The notes: generated by a model from the letters alone, not told the origin. A stretch of DNA of 64,000 nucleotides from Nostoc sphaeroides (GCF_003443655.1 NZ_CP031941.1:2661501-2725500), one strand, 5' to 3'. Counted from the stretch's first letter, positions 45,528 to 57,189 are shown. Translations and numbers: made by a program.

Positions 45528-48500
45528 ATGATCCCAGTACAACTTATCCTCAAAAACTTTCTTAGTTACCGTGATGCAACTTTAGATTTTCGTGGTTTGC
45601 ATACGGCTTGTATTTCGGGTTCCAATGGTGCGGGTAAATCTTCACTTTTGGAAGCAATCACTTGGGCAATTTGGGGTGAAAGCCGCGCCACTGCTGAAGA
45701 TGATGTGATCTATTCTGGGGCGAAAGAAGTTCGGGTTGATTTTACTTTTCAAAGTAACCAGCAAAAATATCGCGTGATTCGTACCCGAATTCGGGGAGGT
45801 ACTAGCGTTCTTGAATTTCAAATAGAAATACCATCTGGGTTTCGCTCACTCACTGGCAAAGGGGTAAGAGCAACCCAAGATTTGATTCTAGAACATATCA
45901 AGCTCGATTATGATACATTTATTAATTCTGCTTACTTACGTCAAGGGCGTGCAGATGAGTTTATGCTCAAACGCCCGACGGAACGCAAAGAAATTTTAGC
46001 GGAGTTGTTGAAACTCAATCAGTATGATGATTTGGAAGAACGGGCAAAGGAATCTTCTCGTCAGTTCAAAGCCAGGGCAGTAGAGTTAGAGCGTTCTTTG
46101 GAGTCGATTAAAATTCAGTTGCAACAACGCGAGACAACCCAAGCGCAAAGAGTCGAGTTAGAAGCCGAACTCAATCAACTGCAACAAGTACAAGCCTTTG
46201 ATAATATTCAATTACAAAGTTTGCAAGTTGTCCAGCACCAGCGCCAAAATTGGGAACAACAACTCAGCTTTGTAAAGCAGCAATACCAAAATCTTACCCA
46301 AGATTGCGATCGCCTTCAACAAGAACAATCAGCTATTGGCTCTCAGCTATCAGATTTAGAAAAAATATTACATCAAGAAACTGAAATTAAAGCTGGATAC
46401 GCCCAATATCAAAGTCTCCAATCTCAAGAAGAAGCTTTTGCTACCAAATTTGAAGAATATACTCGCGCCCAACAAACTCGCCAACAAAAGCAACAACAGC
46501 TTACCAAACAAATTCACGAAATAGAACGGCAACTGCAACAAGCCCAAGCCCAAATTGAAGCTTTGCAGCAACAAGAGCGAGATATTCAGCAAACTCTGAC
46601 TAAATCAGGTGAAGTAGAAGCTGCTTTGTCACAACTAACCGCAGCTCGTCACCATGTTGCTCGTTTAGATCAACTGCAAATGCAAGTTACTCCCTTGTTG
46701 CAACAACGAGCAACTTTGCAAAGCCAACTCGATCGCACTCATGCTGGTTTAGTAGCGCGACTTGAACAACTCCAAAGTACTGAGAACCAATTGCAACGCC
46801 AGCACCGCCGCCAACCGCAACTGCAACAAGCGGTGATGGATGTGGCAATCCAGATTGAAGAACTGGAGAAAAAGCGGGTTTATTTACAACGAGTCCAAGA
46901 AAAAGGGCAAGAAAGGCGGCACTTTATCGAACGTTTGCAAGCTCATCAACGCGACTATGAAAAACTGCTGGGAGAATTAGAGCAGAAATTGCAAATGCTG
47001 CAAAATCCTGAAGCACTTTGTCCATTATGCGAACGTCCTTTAGATGAACATCACTGGAGTCGGGTGGTAGAAAAAACCCAGGCTGAGATAGAGGATACTC
47101 AAGGGCAGTTTTGGGTAGTGCGAGAACAAATGGCTGTGTCAGATAGAGAAATTCAGGTACTTAGGCAGGAATATCGGGAAATTTCGCAACAATTAGCGGG
47201 TTATGATGGTTTACGCGAACAACGGGGACAGTTGGCAGCCCAGTTAGAAGCTACAACTGATGTGCAACAACAGTTACAACAAATTGCTGCTGAAAAACAA
47301 CATTTAGAGCGATCGCTCCAAGCTGGTGATTACGCTCCCGATAAACAAGCCGAACTCCGGCAGCTAGACCAATATTTACAACAGGTTAATTATAATGAAC
47401 AAGACCACGCCCTCGCCCGGAGTGAAGTTGAGCGGTGGCGCTGGGCAGAAATTAAACTCCAGCAGATTAAGGATGCTACTAAGCGACAAGCGCAACTATT
47501 AGCCCGAAAACCAGAATTACAATCCCAAATTGCTCAATTACAAGCCAAAATCCAGCAGGATCAGATTGATTCTGAATGTGCTAAACAAATCGCGGCTCTT
47601 GAGCGTCACATTACCGAAATTGGCTACAGTTCCGAACAGCACAACAATCTACGTATGGCTGTCCGCCAAGCTCAATCTTGGCATTTGCGGTATCAACAAC
47701 TGCTGTCAGCCCAGCAGCAATATCCGCAACTCCAGACGAGATTGCAAGAGTTGGAGGATTCCAGAAGCGCCAGAGTAACGGAACGGCAAAAACTTGGCGG
47801 ACAAATCGAAAGCATTATCCAGCAACTACAAGCAACAGCTAACCCATCTGCCCAAATTCAAGCTTTAGAGCAGCAGTTAGCAATCCGCAGACGCCAACTC
47901 GATGAGCAAATTGCCAAGTTAGGGCGTTTAGAACAGTTGGCGCATCAACTAGAAACGCTGCAAATTCAGTATGAACAACAGCAGCAGCAATTACAATCTT
48001 GTAAGCAGGAATATCGTGTTTATCAGGAATTAACGCAAGCTTTTGGTAAAAATGGTATCCAAGCACTGATGATTGAAAATGTGTTACCGCAACTGGAAGC
48101 CGAGACAAATCAACTACTTTCGCGGCTGAGTGGTAATCAGTTTCATGTACAATTTATTACTCAAAAAGCTGGACGTAGTGCTAAATCAACCAAGAAAAAT
48201 GCCAAGCTGATAGACACTCTAGATATTTTAATCGCCGATTCTAGAGGAACGCGATCTTATGAAACTTACTCTGGTGGAGAAGCCTTTAGAATTAACTTTG
48301 CCATCCGTTTGGCTTTGGCGAAATTATTAGCGCAACGGGCGGGGGCGGCGTTGCAATTGTTGATTGTGGATGAGGGTTTTGGTACACAAGATGCCGAAGG
48401 ATGCGATCGCTTGATTGCAGCGATTAATGCGATCGCTTCCGATTTTGCTTGCATCCTCACTGTAACTCACATGCCCCACCTCAAAGAAGCTTTCCAAGCC

Positions 48501-48554
48501 AGGATTGAGGTTAATAAAACTCAAGAAGGTTCGCAGTTGAGTTTGTCAATTTAA
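45528..48554 (+). CDS. sbcC: exonuclease subunit SbcC (Rad50-like)
   Basis: 1008 residues. The N-terminal P-loop is GSNGAGKSSLLEAITWAIWG (about 32-51). Two long Gln-rich coiled coils flank the zinc hook CPLCERPL near residue 498. The C-terminal signature YSGGEAFRINFAIRLALAKLL and Walker B LLIVDEGFGTQD complete the ABC-type ATPase. SbcC with SbcD processes DNA ends and hairpins. The sbcD gene is not adjacent. It overlaps the convergent gene by 4 bp at its stop. In a genome this rich in palindromes its hairpin-cutting role is notable. Confidence 0.94.
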   Translation: MIPVQLILKNFLSYRDATLDFRGLHTACISGSNGAGKSSLLEAITWAIWGESRATAEDDVIYSGAKEVRVDFTFQSNQQKYRVIRTRIRGGTSVLEFQIEIPSGFRSLTGKGVRATQDLILEHIKLDYDTFINSAYLRQGRADEFMLKRPTERKEILAELLKLNQYDDLEERAKESSRQFKARAVELERSLESIKIQLQQRETTQAQRVELEAELNQLQQVQAFDNIQLQSLQVVQHQRQNWEQQLSFVKQQYQNLTQDCDRLQQEQSAIGSQLSDLEKILHQETEIKAGYAQYQSLQSQEEAFATKFEEYTRAQQTRQQKQQQLTKQIHEIERQLQQAQAQIEALQQQERDIQQTLTKSGEVEAALSQLTAARHHVARLDQLQMQVTPLLQQRATLQSQLDRTHAGLVARLEQLQSTENQLQRQHRRQPQLQQAVMDVAIQIEELEKKRVYLQRVQEKGQERRHFIERLQAHQRDYEKLLGELEQKLQMLQNPEALCPLCERPLDEHHWSRVVEKTQAEIEDTQGQFWVVREQMAVSDREIQVLRQEYREISQQLAGYDGLREQRGQLAAQLEATTDVQQQLQQIAAEKQHLERSLQAGDYAPDKQAELRQLDQYLQQVNYNEQDHALARSEVERWRWAEIKLQQIKDATKRQAQLLARKPELQSQIAQLQAKIQQDQIDSECAKQIAALERHITEIGYSSEQHNNLRMAVRQAQSWHLRYQQLLSAQQQYPQLQTRLQELEDSRSARVTERQKLGGQIESIIQQLQATANPSAQIQALEQQLAIRRRQLDEQIAKLGRLEQLAHQLETLQIQYEQQQQQLQSCKQEYRVYQELTQAFGKNGIQALMIENVLPQLEAETNQLLSRLSGNQFHVQFITQKAGRSAKSTKKNAKLIDTLDILIADSRGTRSYETYSGGEAFRINFAIRLALAKLLAQRAGAALQLLIVDEGFGTQDAEGCDRLIAAINAIASDFACILTVTHMPHLKEAFQARIEVNKTQEGSQLSLSI

Positions 48555-49978
48555 TTAAATTTAACGCGTGCATCCAAACCATAAGAACGGAGCATTTTTG
48601 ATAGCGTTTCTGCTTGGGCGCGATCGCTAAATGCCCCAGCATTCACATAATCCCCTAAATGTGATTGCTCCGTGACAGCATCAGGTATATATTGTTGCAC
48701 TTTACTGAGAGTATCATTATTGGAAATTGGCACTATTACTCTGTAGGGATTATTAGCAACTAATGTGTTGCCATTGATAACAGGCACTACGTTATTAGTA
48801 GGAGGTAAATAGCGATTATTTTGAGGTGCTACATAGTCATTAGTCTCAGCAAATACATAACCATTAGTCTCAGGAGAATTCTCCACATTCGAGCTATTCA
48901 ACCCTAATGCTCCCCAAGTTTGCCAATCTACATTTCCAGTAGGATTCAGGCGAGATGATTGCTGGAATGCAATCACAGATTCTCTGGTGTAATTGCTGAA
49001 AACGCCATCAGGATTGCTATTAGGGAAACCCAACTGCGATAAACGCTGTTGAACTAATGCGACATTATCTCCGCGATCGCCTACAGTCAGATAATTTCTG
49101 GTTTGTTGTTGAGCAACATATCCACCAGTCGAGGCTCTACGCACTGACTCTAAAACTTGGGCATTAGCGATGCCATCAACAGGTAAGCGATTATTTCGCT
49201 GGAATGCAATTACAGCATCTCTGGTCATTGGGCCAATATTCCCAGTAGCAGCAGTATTAAAATAACCTAGCTGCCGCAAACGCACTTGTAATTCTTTCAC
49301 TTGTTGAGTAGAAAGCTTTGATCTGCCTGGAGTCGAAGAGGAACCCAGTAGTGCGTTCCAAGTTTGTTGATTCACAATCCCGTTAGCAGATATGCGATAA
49401 TTTCGCTGGAATGCAATTACAGCATCTTTAGTCATTGGGCCAAAATTCCCAGTGGGATTAGCATTCAAGTAGCCTAACTGCCGCAAACGTTGTTGTAACC
49501 TTGTTACGGCTGCACCAGTTTTGCCTTGAGAGAGAACAGGATATTGATCACCACTGGTATTCCTGCTAAAAGTTCTACCTTGACATGCTCGTTGCAAGGC
49601 TGTTTGAGTACTAGCACCCACAACACCATCAGCAGTTATTCTATTGGCTTGCTGGAATTTGATCACAGCATTCTGAGTCAAGCTAGCAAACTTGCCACTT
49701 ACTGGGCCGTTAAAGTAGCCTAACTTTTTCAAACACCTCTGGGTACTGCTGACTTCAGCGCCATTACTTCCGATTTTCTGAAGTGCTAAAGCTTGTCCAG
49801 CAATACTCAGGAGCCACGTAATCAGTGCCACGGATAAAAGACGCATCGCCGCACCACTAGATAACTTTTTCAAATTCTTTAATTTTAAATTACCTACACT
49901 AGGAATAACCTTGACGTTTTCGGATGCCTCGTAGACTGAGGCAAGCTTGGTTGAATAGCTATTTACCCCTGTTTCCAC
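48551..49978 (-). CDS. peptidoglycan-binding protein with four PG_binding_1 repeats and SPOR-like end
   Basis: 475 residues. A membrane or signal segment lies at about 46-66 (LLSVALITWLLSIAGQALAL). Four PG-binding domains follow (about 75-125, 145-205, 220-275, 295-355), each with V..LQ..L..LGY....TG.FG..T..AV..FQ. A polar linker and a SPOR-like C-terminus (DYVNAGAFSDRAQAETLSKMLRSYGLDARVKF) end the protein. It probably binds cell wall in the periplasm. No catalytic domain is present. An internal Met (residue 45) is an alternative start. Confidence 0.88.
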   Translation of the reverse strand: METGVNSYSTKLASVYEASENVKVIPSVGNLKLKNLKKLSSGAAMRLLSVALITWLLSIAGQALALQKIGSNGAEVSSTQRCLKKLGYFNGPVSGKFASLTQNAVIKFQQANRITADGVVGASTQTALQRACQGRTFSRNTSGDQYPVLSQGKTGAAVTRLQQRLRQLGYLNANPTGNFGPMTKDAVIAFQRNYRISANGIVNQQTWNALLGSSSTPGRSKLSTQQVKELQVRLRQLGYFNTAATGNIGPMTRDAVIAFQRNNRLPVDGIANAQVLESVRRASTGGYVAQQQTRNYLTVGDRGDNVALVQQRLSQLGFPNSNPDGVFSNYTRESVIAFQQSSRLNPTGNVDWQTWGALGLNSSNVENSPETNGYVFAETNDYVAPQNNRYLPPTNNVVPVINGNTLVANNPYRVIVPISNNDTLSKVQQYIPDAVTEQSHLGDYVNAGAFSDRAQAETLSKMLRSYGLDARVKFN

Positions 49979-50105
49979 TTGTTTTTTTCAAGTTATGACT
50001 ACACCTAAATTATACGGCTTGCTCTGTGTTGTGTTGGTTTTGCGTATGGTTCGTTGATAAGTAATTAACCAGAAGAGGCAGGGGGGAGGGCAGCTGCTCT
50101 TGCAA

Positions 50106-50299
50106 CTGACAATTCAGGTCATCTGGAAAACCTCACTTCTATTTCTCTCATCCTTTAAGGAGGAGCCACTGCGTTGGGCGGCTCTGCCGACTTGAAGCAT
50201 GTGGCGTCAGAGACTTTGAATTTTCCCCCTTAGAGTGTCGGGAAGAGGGTTAGGGGGTTAGGTTTTTCGTGGACTTTTCCACACAACGTGAAAAGTCAG
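50106..50299. mobile_element. MITE-like element, CTGACAATTC family (copy 3)
   Basis: 194 bp with ends CTGACAATTCAGGTCATCTGG and AAAAGTCAG, flanked by an exact 10-bp repeat GCTCTTGCAA (50096-50105 and 50300-50309). It is longer than its relatives because of an internal insertion (about 50165-50212, GCCACTGCGTTGGGCGG...). Confidence 0.8.
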
Positions 50300-50330
50300 G
50301 CTCTTGCAAGGGTTTCAGAGCAACTAAATT

Positions 50331-50417
50331 AGGACGTGTCTACTGTACAAATGCGTCGTGATGTGAATTATCTAAAATAGGAAGTTTTCAGGCTTTTCTT
50401 AATGCGTAAGTCCTGCT
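50331..50417. mobile_element. TAGGAC-type inverted-repeat element (uninterrupted copy)
   Basis: About 87 bp between TTAGGACGTGTCTACTG and AATGCGTAAGTCCT. It shares TGTACAAATGC.TCGTGATGTG and CAGGCTTTTCTTAA with the left arm of the interrupted element at 19796. Confidence 0.6.
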
Positions 50418-50572
50418 CTTAACTCTGTGTTCTCTGTGTCTCTGTGGTTCAATAAACTACTTCTAAACCTTACTAGGCACAGAGAGCGCTGAGAAAAAAC
50501 AATCTTATTTTACGAGTCACCTTGAAAGGGCTAGTCCTATAAATTTATTTATGGAAAAGTTGTAAATTATTG

Positions 50573-51109
50573 TTATCGCTCTGGTTGTTCTGTATCTTCT
50601 GGTTTTTCATCAACTTTTTGAGTATTACCTGCTTTTACCCAACCTTCTTGTTCGCTACCTTCCAAACGAATCTTTTGCCAGGATTTATCTTGGTTTTCTT
50701 CCAAGATAATAATTTTTTGATTAAAAGTAACCCCACCAATCTTTTCAGCTTCTGGATTTGGTTGCGATCGCAAACTCAAGCCTTCAGCCCAAGTAACACG
50801 CCCTCGGTAAGCTCCCGATGGCAATGGTTTTGATGATGGGGTAGCCTTTGGTGATTCTGTAGAAGTGGAGGTTGGGCTTGGAGACGATTCAGCCTTTGTC
50901 CCAGGTGTAAGAGTGGGTTTAGCTCCTCCAGGCTCAGTTGCTTTGGGAGCTTGGGCTTTCACTGAGGGACTATCGTTGGAAAAAACGGGTTTGGCAGGGG
51001 GTATGCCGGTACGATTCATGAAATAGAGTCCAATTGCAACGCCGCCACCGATTAGCACAGCGATCGCTAAGAAAAATCCAAGGATAAACTTTATTAAGCC
51101 AGACAACAT
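50573..51109 (-). CDS. membrane-anchored bacterial SH3 domain protein
   Basis: About 178 residues from the ATG at 51109, chosen over the upstream ATG because AGG lies 8 bases before it. One membrane segment (LIKFILGFFLAIAVLIGGGVAIGLY) is followed by an 80-residue Pro/Ser/Thr/Lys linker. The protein ends in an SH3b domain (GRVTWAEGLSLRSQPNPEAEKIGGV...WQKIRLEGSEQEGWVKAG). SH3b domains often bind cell wall peptides. It lies 86 bp downstream of ycf46 on the same strand. Confidence 0.82.
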   Translation of the reverse strand: MLSGLIKFILGFFLAIAVLIGGGVAIGLYFMNRTGIPPAKPVFSNDSPSVKAQAPKATEPGGAKPTLTPGTKAESSPSPTSTSTESPKATPSSKPLPSGAYRGRVTWAEGLSLRSQPNPEAEKIGGVTFNQKIIILEENQDKSWQKIRLEGSEQEGWVKAGNTQKVDEKPEDTEQPER

Positions 51110-51221
51110 ATTTAAAACCTGATCACCAGTGGTCAATAGTCAATAGTAATTCATGATTAACTGTTGACTATTGACTAATAATTATTAACTAATCAATTAT
51201 TGTAACGACTGCTGAATGCAT

Positions 51222-52733
51222 TCACGTAGTGCGCCGGAGGCGATCGCTTAAAGGGTTGTGTTTCGATGCTAAACGCGCTCTCCCAGCAGCAGCCCATTCT
51301 TGGAGTTGCTGAATTTGCTCTACAGCAGTTCGCGCCAAGGGGATGATCTGACTGGCTGCTTCTAAAATGTCATCAGTAGCAAAGTCGCGGTTTTGGCTAA
51401 ATCCAATGTGCATCGCTTCAATTAAAGTTTGCTCAATTTCTGCCCCAGAAAAATCGGGCGTTTCATAAGCTAACCTTTCGATGTCATAACTTTTTAAGTT
51501 ATGGGGGCGCAATCGGGATAAATGAACATCATAAATTGCTTTTCTCTCTTCTTGGGTGGGCAATCCCACAAAGAAAATTTCATCAAATCGCCCCTTACGG
51601 AGCATTTCCGGCGGTAAAGCTTGGATGTCGTTGGCGGTGGCGACAACAAAAACGGGTGAGCTTTTTTCGGCTAGCCAGTTAATAAAAGTACCAAACACAC
51701 GGCTGGCTGTTCCTGCATCACCTTTGCTACCAAGTCCAGCAAAGGCTTTATCTATTTCATCAATCCACAAAATACAGGGAGCAAGGGCTTCAGCTACTTG
51801 GATCATTTGGCGAGTCCGAGATTCTGATTCACCCACCAAACCACCAAATAACCTTCCCACATCCAGACGTAGCAAAGGTAAATGCCAGTGATGAGCGATC
51901 GCTTTTGCCGTTAACGATTTACCAGTTCCCTGAATACCCACCAACATTAAACCACGGGGGTGCGGTAATCCGTACTGTCGCGCCTTATCAGTAAATGAGC
52001 CTCCCCGCCGAATCAACCAGTCTTTCAAGTTATCCAGTCCACCAATATCAGAAATTTGCTCAGTGGCGGGGTAGAAGTCCAAGATTTGGGTTTGGCGGAT
52101 AGTTTGGCGCTTTTCTTCCAAAACAAGATCCACGTCTTCTGGTTGCAATTCACCGTGGGTAGCGATCGCTTTTGCCAAAACCCGGCGAATCCGTTCCATC
52201 GAAAGCCCTTGACAAGAACGCACCAAATCATCTAAAACTTTGCCAGAAAGGGAGTTACCAGTACTTTGTAGTAAGCGTTCCACCTCAGTTTTAATTTCTG
52301 GGGCGGCGGGTAAGGGAAACTCGACGACTGTCAGCACTTCCGTTAAATCGTCAGGAATGGCGATGCGCGGCGACAATAGGACAATATTTTTTGGTTGCGA
52401 CTTCAGGAGTCGGGAAAGATTGCGGAGTTTGCGTGCGATCGCTACATCATCTAAAAAGCGATGATAATCTCGGAGAATCAATACCGCAGGCGCGGAAGCT
52501 GGTAATTTTTCGATAAATTCTAAAGCTTGCAACGGGTTACGTCGCCCAAACCCAACATCATTGGGGTTTCCCTGGTAGCCATCGACAAAATCCCAAGTAT
52601 ACACTGGGCGATTACCCTGGTTGGTTGCTTCTTCCCGGATAGCTGCTTCTACCCGTTCTTCCTCATAAGTGGGAATATAAATCAAGGGGTAGCGGGCGCG
52701 TAGCAGCAGTTTAAACTCTTCACGGAAGTTCAT
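51222..52733 (-). CDS. ycf46: AAA ATPase Ycf46
   Basis: 503 residues. The N-terminal half ([27 protein letters not shown]...) is typical of Ycf46. The AAA core has Walker [16 protein letters not shown], Walker [13 protein letters not shown], and the arginine finger region [14 protein letters not shown]. Ycf46 is conserved in cyanobacteria and red-lineage plastids, and it has been linked to CO2 utilisation and photosynthesis regulation in Synechocystis. Its substrate is unknown. Confidence 0.92.
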   Translation of the reverse strand: MNFREEFKLLLRARYPLIYIPTYEEERVEAAIREEATNQGNRPVYTWDFVDGYQGNPNDVGFGRRNPLQALEFIEKLPASAPAVLILRDYHRFLDDVAIARKLRNLSRLLKSQPKNIVLLSPRIAIPDDLTEVLTVVEFPLPAAPEIKTEVERLLQSTGNSLSGKVLDDLVRSCQGLSMERIRRVLAKAIATHGELQPEDVDLVLEEKRQTIRQTQILDFYPATEQISDIGGLDNLKDWLIRRGGSFTDKARQYGLPHPRGLMLVGIQGTGKSLTAKAIAHHWHLPLLRLDVGRLFGGLVGESESRTRQMIQVAEALAPCILWIDEIDKAFAGLGSKGDAGTASRVFGTFINWLAEKSSPVFVVATANDIQALPPEMLRKGRFDEIFFVGLPTQEERKAIYDVHLSRLRPHNLKSYDIERLAYETPDFSGAEIEQTLIEAMHIGFSQNRDFATDDILEAASQIIPLARTAVEQIQQLQEWAAAGRARLASKHNPLSDRLRRTT

Positions 52734-52913
52734 ATATAGCTGTGGTTATTAGTTATTATCTATATTGTTCTTTCTTTGTATTGTGTCTCACAACTAAAAA
52801 CGAATATATCTCTCGTTACTTGCTCTTACCAGAGAATAAAACATCTAAGTATAAGCATAGTCGCAAACCTTGCATTTACTGCAAGCTGGGAACAAGTGAA
52901 TTTCCACTAACAT

Positions 52914-53097
52914 CTAAAATGTAATAATTAGCTCCTTATATACGGATTTTTTTGGAATATTCGGGAAAGTTGTTTGACATTGCCACCAAATTTGCTTGTC
53001 AGGAATAGGTGCTTGATTCATCTGCTCGAACCAAGACAATACTTGAGGTGACGCTGTTAGGTCTGTGTTAACTTTTAGATAATTTTTTTCACTTTTT
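52914..53097 (-). pseudogene. N-terminal fragment of an RsbW-type anti-sigma/ATP-binding protein
   Basis: The reverse strand reads NYLKVNTDLTASPQVLSWFE followed by QMNQAPIPDKQIWWQCQT, then loses similarity and stops at 52914. This matches the start of cyanobacterial serine-kinase anti-sigma proteins (LxxVLxWFEQxNxxPIPxxxWxQCQxAxxEGFTNxxxH), but the ATP-binding part is missing. There is no ATG at the expected place. It is a fragment identified from a short similarity. Confidence 0.45.
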
Positions 53098-53219
53098 AAC
53101 TAATAAAATATTTTGCAACTATCATATTTCTTAATTAATTAATTTATTTAATTTGGGTATTTTTACTATACATTAAAAAATAAATTGCATATAACTTATA
53201 TTAAAGCAACTTTTTATCC

Positions 53220-53241
53220 TACAGCACAGCGTCAATAAACC
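53220..53241. mobile_element. orphan IS630-type end
   Basis: ACAGCACAGCGTCAATAAACC differs at two positions from the terminal repeat of the IS630 at 14578-15902 (ACAGCACGGCGTAAATAAACC). No second end or transposase is nearby, so this is a relic. Confidence 0.6.
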
Positions 53242-53443
53242 ATCCATTCCAAATCAATACTTCGGCTCCGCTCAGTAACCATGAAAGGCTTATGCCGTAT
53301 TCATTTTTAATTTTTAATTATGCCCTGCGGCACTAGGATTTGAATTTGGTCAAGGCTATTTGTTTCATCAACCTCTGACTGCTAATTAAATTGAGACATT
53401 ATTTCTCAAATAATGCCCACCTACTTATCTAAATAGTCAAATT

Positions 53444-56400
53444 ATGAAAACATCATTACTTAATAGCGAATCAGAAATAATCAAGGCATTTTTACAGGAT
53501 AAAATTATTCAAACTTCATCGGCAGCTGCTTTTGACGATGGCAAAAATATGCCGATTGTACTTGCGATCGCTATCTGCTTGTGTCTGATAATTTTTGTAG
53601 TGGCCTACTACTTGCTCAAATCTCGTAAAATCACTGAGTGCCAACAGTCGGAGTCTTATCTGCTACAGCAACTAACGGCTATAGAAGCTGCAACTGATGG
53701 TATTGCTATTTGTGATGAAAATGGTCTCTACCTTTACCTTAATAACGCTCACGCCAAGATTTTTGGATACAGTAATACTACTGAACTTCTAGGTAAATCC
53801 TGGCAAGAGCTTTACGACCAAGAGGAGATTAAATGGTTTGAGAAGAATGTTTTTCCCGTAGTGATGGAACAGGGTTACTGGTATGGAGAGATGATTGCCA
53901 AAAAAAACGACGGTAGTACATTCGCCCAAGAACTTTCGCTAACAGCGCTAGAGAATGGGGGACTGATTTGTCTTTGCCGTGATATCAGCGATCGCAAACG
54001 CTCTGAACAGTATTTAAATATACAATATGCCATCAGCCGTGCCTTAGGTGAGTCAATGACAATTAGTAAGGCTACTCCCAAAATTTTGCAAGGTATTTGT
54101 GAGACTTTAGCATGGGATTGGGCTGAGATTTGGCTAGTGGATAAACAAGCGAATGTGTTACGTTGTTTTGATATTTGGTATGGTGAAAAATCTCCTGAAT
54201 TACAAGAGTTTGAAGCCCTGACTCGACAAACGACTTTAGCTCAAGGTATTGGATTACCTGGGCAGATTTGGGCTAACTCTGAACCTGTGTGGCTCACTGA
54301 TATTGGTAATGAGCAGAACTTCCGGCGAGGGCAACTTGCTACCAAAGTAGGATTTAATACAGCTTGTGGTTTTCTCATCCGTAGTGGCAAAACAATAATT
54401 GGTGTCATGACTTTCTTGAATAAGAGTCAGGAACCACAGGATGCAGATTTGCTGGAGATTATGACATCTATTGGTAATCAAATCGGTCAGTTTATCAAAC
54501 GAAAGCAAACAGAAAACGAATTGCAACAGCAAAGCTTGCGAGCGAAATTGTTAGCCAATATTACCCTAAAAATTCGTGAGTCTTTACAAATTGATGAAAT
54601 CCTCAAAACTAGCGTTACAGAGGTGCAAAAGCTTATAAAAGCAGACCGTGTATTAATCTTTCAGCTAGAATCTGATTCTTCTTTAACTGCGCTTCAAGAG
54701 GCAGTACTTCCCAACTTTCCCGCAGTTTTGGGAGAGAACATTATCGACCCTTGTTTCATGGAAAATTACATCCAGAAATACCGTGAAGGACGGATACAAG
54801 CTTTTACCGACGTCGAACAAGCTAATATCCAACCTTGCCACATCGAATTACTGCAAAGATTTGCTGTGAAAGCTAATATTGTTGTCCCCATTATCCTCAA
54901 AGATGAACTTTGGGGATTACTCATTGCTCATCAATGTAGTCATCCCCGACAATGGGTAACTTGGGAAATTGAACTTTTACGAGAATTATCCAATCAAATA
55001 GGCATTGCTTTAGCTCAAGCAAAGTTACTAGAAGCCGAAACGCTACAACGGCAAGAACTTGAAGTTGCTCATCAACAAGCTGAATTGGCTTCTGTTGCCA
55101 AAAGTAGTTTTTTAGCAAACATGAGCCATGAAATTCGCACGCCCATGAACGCTGTTTTGGGAATGACTGGTTTACTGTTAGACACTCCCTTAACTCCAGA
55201 ACAACAAGATTTTGCAGAAACAATTCGTGTGAGTGGAGACGCGCTTTTGTATCTAATCAATGAGATTTTGGATTTATCCAAGCTGGAGGCTGGGGAAATG
55301 ATGCTGGAAACTCTGGATTTTGACTTATCCATTTGTGTTGAAGAAGTTTTAGAATTATTAGCTCCTCAAGCTCATCATAAGGGATTAGAAATTGCCGCCT
55401 TGATTCATCGCAATGTCCCGACTCATCTCCAAGGAGATGCTAATCGCCTACGGCAAGTTCTGATGAATTTGATAGGTAACGCCATTAAGTTTACCAACAC
55501 TGGTGAGGTGATAGTACGAGCAGAATTGCAATCAGAAAACGACACTAGAGCTATGATCAAATTCTCTATTACAGATACGGGAATTGGTATGGCATCACAA
55601 GACCAAAATCAACTTTTTCAACCATTTACCCAAGTAGATGCTTCTATTACACGTAAGTATGGTGGTACAGGTTTGGGATTATCTATCTGTAAACAGTTGG
55701 TGAATTTGATGGGAGGAGAAATCGGGGTTAGAAGTCAAATAGGTAAGGGATCGGAATTTTGGTTTGAGTTACCTTTCAGCAAACAGCCTCAATCTGTTTC
55801 TCACAACCAGGAACATCAGCTTCTCAATCAACGGCGTTTGTTAGTCGTAGATGACAATGTGACTAATCGCAAAATTATTTATCACCAAGCTACCCGTTGG
55901 GGGATGCACGTAGATGAGGCTAGTTGTGCAACTACGGCCCTACAAGCTTTACAGCAAGGTGTCAAGCAGGGAGTACCATACAATATTGCTGTGATTGATA
56001 TGCAAATGCCCGAAATAGATGGGATGACGCTGGGGATACAAATTAAGGCAAACTCTGCTATTGCTGATACCCCTTTAATTATGTTGACCTCCACTAATCA
56101 AAGAGATGAAATACAAAGGGCGCTAAACATAGGATTTACTAGTTTTTTGGTCAAGCCTGTAAAGCCATCGCGGTTACTCGACACGATCATGAATATCTTA
56201 GAAAGCCAAGGAAAATTAGATAACTCTCAGTTTGATAAAATTGAGCAGCCGTCTGTGCCAATCCAGGCAGAACCAATAGATGATTCGACTAAGCCAAAAT
56301 TAAAATTGTTGCTAGCAGAAGATAATCTGGTTAATCAAAAAGTCATCGTCAAGCAGCTCCAGAACTTAGGCTATAAGGCTGATGTTGTCGCCAATGGTCA

Positions 56401-57091
56401 AGAAGTTTTGCAGGTATTAGAGCAAATTCCTTACGAATTGATTTTCATGGATTATCAAATGCCAATTTTGGATGGTTTGGAAACGACAAGAGAAATTCGT
56501 CGTCGGTCAGCAAGTTCATTTGCTAGCCATCGGCAACCTGTGGTAATTGCTCTCACTGCTAACGCGATGAAAGAAGACCAACAAAACTGTATAGATGCAG
56601 GGATGAATGACTATTTAAGTAAACCAGTAAATAAAAAAGATTTAGCAGCAATACTAGAGCATTGGAGTCAAATAATTATTACTTCTCAGGCAGCAATTAT
56701 TCCCGATCCAACATCTGAAGATAGTCAAGATAAAAATTTCCTCGAACTAGCAATTGATTGGGAACACTTACATGAACTTTCAGAAAATAATACAGAGTTT
56801 GAGTTAGAACTATTGCAAGTGTTTTTAGAAGATAGCCAAGGTCATTTAGAGTCTATTAAAGCTGCGATCGCTACCCAAGACTTCGAGCCAATTGCACGGG
56901 AAGCTCATCATCTTAAGGGTTCTAGCGGTAATATAGGAGCTAAAATTATGCGGCAATTGGCAGAGAACCTAGAACTACTCAGTCTCAAACATGAGATTGC
57001 TGGTATGGTCGATTTAATCGCGGAGTTAGAAGAATTTATCAATCGCATTCAAGATTTTTTAATTAACGGCAATTGCCGACATAATTTTTAA
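53444..57091 (+). CDS. hybrid sensor histidine kinase (TM-PAS-GAF-GAF-HisKA-HATPase-REC-REC-Hpt)
   Basis: 1215 residues. The order is a membrane segment (about 36-57), PAS (65-185), GAF (200-355), GAF (370-525), HisKA with phosphoacceptor His in [16 protein letters not shown] (about 562), HATPase ([19 protein letters not shown]), REC1 (LLVVDDN...AVIDMQMP), REC2 (LLLAEDN...IFMDYQMP) and Hpt ([14 protein letters not shown], about 1150). All phosphorelay residues are present. The second GAF contains none of the obvious Cys-His bilin motif, so the ligand is unclear. It stands alone with no partner gene. Confidence 0.93.
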   Translation: MKTSLLNSESEIIKAFLQDKIIQTSSAAAFDDGKNMPIVLAIAICLCLIIFVVAYYLLKSRKITECQQSESYLLQQLTAIEAATDGIAICDENGLYLYLNNAHAKIFGYSNTTELLGKSWQELYDQEEIKWFEKNVFPVVMEQGYWYGEMIAKKNDGSTFAQELSLTALENGGLICLCRDISDRKRSEQYLNIQYAISRALGESMTISKATPKILQGICETLAWDWAEIWLVDKQANVLRCFDIWYGEKSPELQEFEALTRQTTLAQGIGLPGQIWANSEPVWLTDIGNEQNFRRGQLATKVGFNTACGFLIRSGKTIIGVMTFLNKSQEPQDADLLEIMTSIGNQIGQFIKRKQTENELQQQSLRAKLLANITLKIRESLQIDEILKTSVTEVQKLIKADRVLIFQLESDSSLTALQEAVLPNFPAVLGENIIDPCFMENYIQKYREGRIQAFTDVEQANIQPCHIELLQRFAVKANIVVPIILKDELWGLLIAHQCSHPRQWVTWEIELLRELSNQIGIALAQAKLLEAETLQRQELEVAHQQAELASVAKSSFLANMSHEIRTPMNAVLGMTGLLLDTPLTPEQQDFAETIRVSGDALLYLINEILDLSKLEAGEMMLETLDFDLSICVEEVLELLAPQAHHKGLEIAALIHRNVPTHLQGDANRLRQVLMNLIGNAIKFTNTGEVIVRAELQSENDTRAMIKFSITDTGIGMASQDQNQLFQPFTQVDASITRKYGGTGLGLSICKQLVNLMGGEIGVRSQIGKGSEFWFELPFSKQPQSVSHNQEHQLLNQRRLLVVDDNVTNRKIIYHQATRWGMHVDEASCATTALQALQQGVKQGVPYNIAVIDMQMPEIDGMTLGIQIKANSAIADTPLIMLTSTNQRDEIQRALNIGFTSFLVKPVKPSRLLDTIMNILESQGKLDNSQFDKIEQPSVPIQAEPIDDSTKPKLKLLLAEDNLVNQKVIVKQLQNLGYKADVVANGQEVLQVLEQIPYELIFMDYQMPILDGLETTREIRRRSASSFASHRQPVVIALTANAMKEDQQNCIDAGMNDYLSKPVNKKDLAAILEHWSQIIITSQAAIIPDPTSEDSQDKNFLELAIDWEHLHELSENNTEFELELLQVFLEDSQGHLESIKAAIATQDFEPIAREAHHLKGSSGNIGAKIMRQLAENLELLSLKHEIAGMVDLIAELEEFINRIQDFLINGNCRHNF

Positions 57092-57189
57092 CCCGCGTCC
57101 CTGATCGTGATATAAAGTTCGGGTGATAACTTATAATTTATAATAAAATCTATCAATGTAGGTTGGGTTTAACGGCAGTAAAACCCAAC

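Larger units (their letters stand above)
49979..50572. other. spacer with two mobile relics
   Basis: No gene is seen. It contains the CTGACAATTC element (50106-50299) and a TAGGAC...AAGTCCT element (50331-50417). Confidence 0.65.
52734..53443. other. AT-rich spacer with a gene fragment and an IS end
   Basis: No intact gene is seen. It holds an N-terminal fragment of an RsbW-like protein (52914-53097, minus) and an orphan IS630-like end (53220-53241). The stretch 53098-53220 is extremely AT rich. Confidence 0.6.

Noticed and set aside
48551..48554. Overlap of sbcC with the peptidoglycan-binding gene as functionally meaningful
   Set aside because: A 4-bp convergent stop overlap is common and needs no special explanation.
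52742..52924. 60-codon plus frame upstream of ycf46
   Set aside because: It is AT-rich with no homology signal and overlaps the RsbW-like remnant on the other strand.
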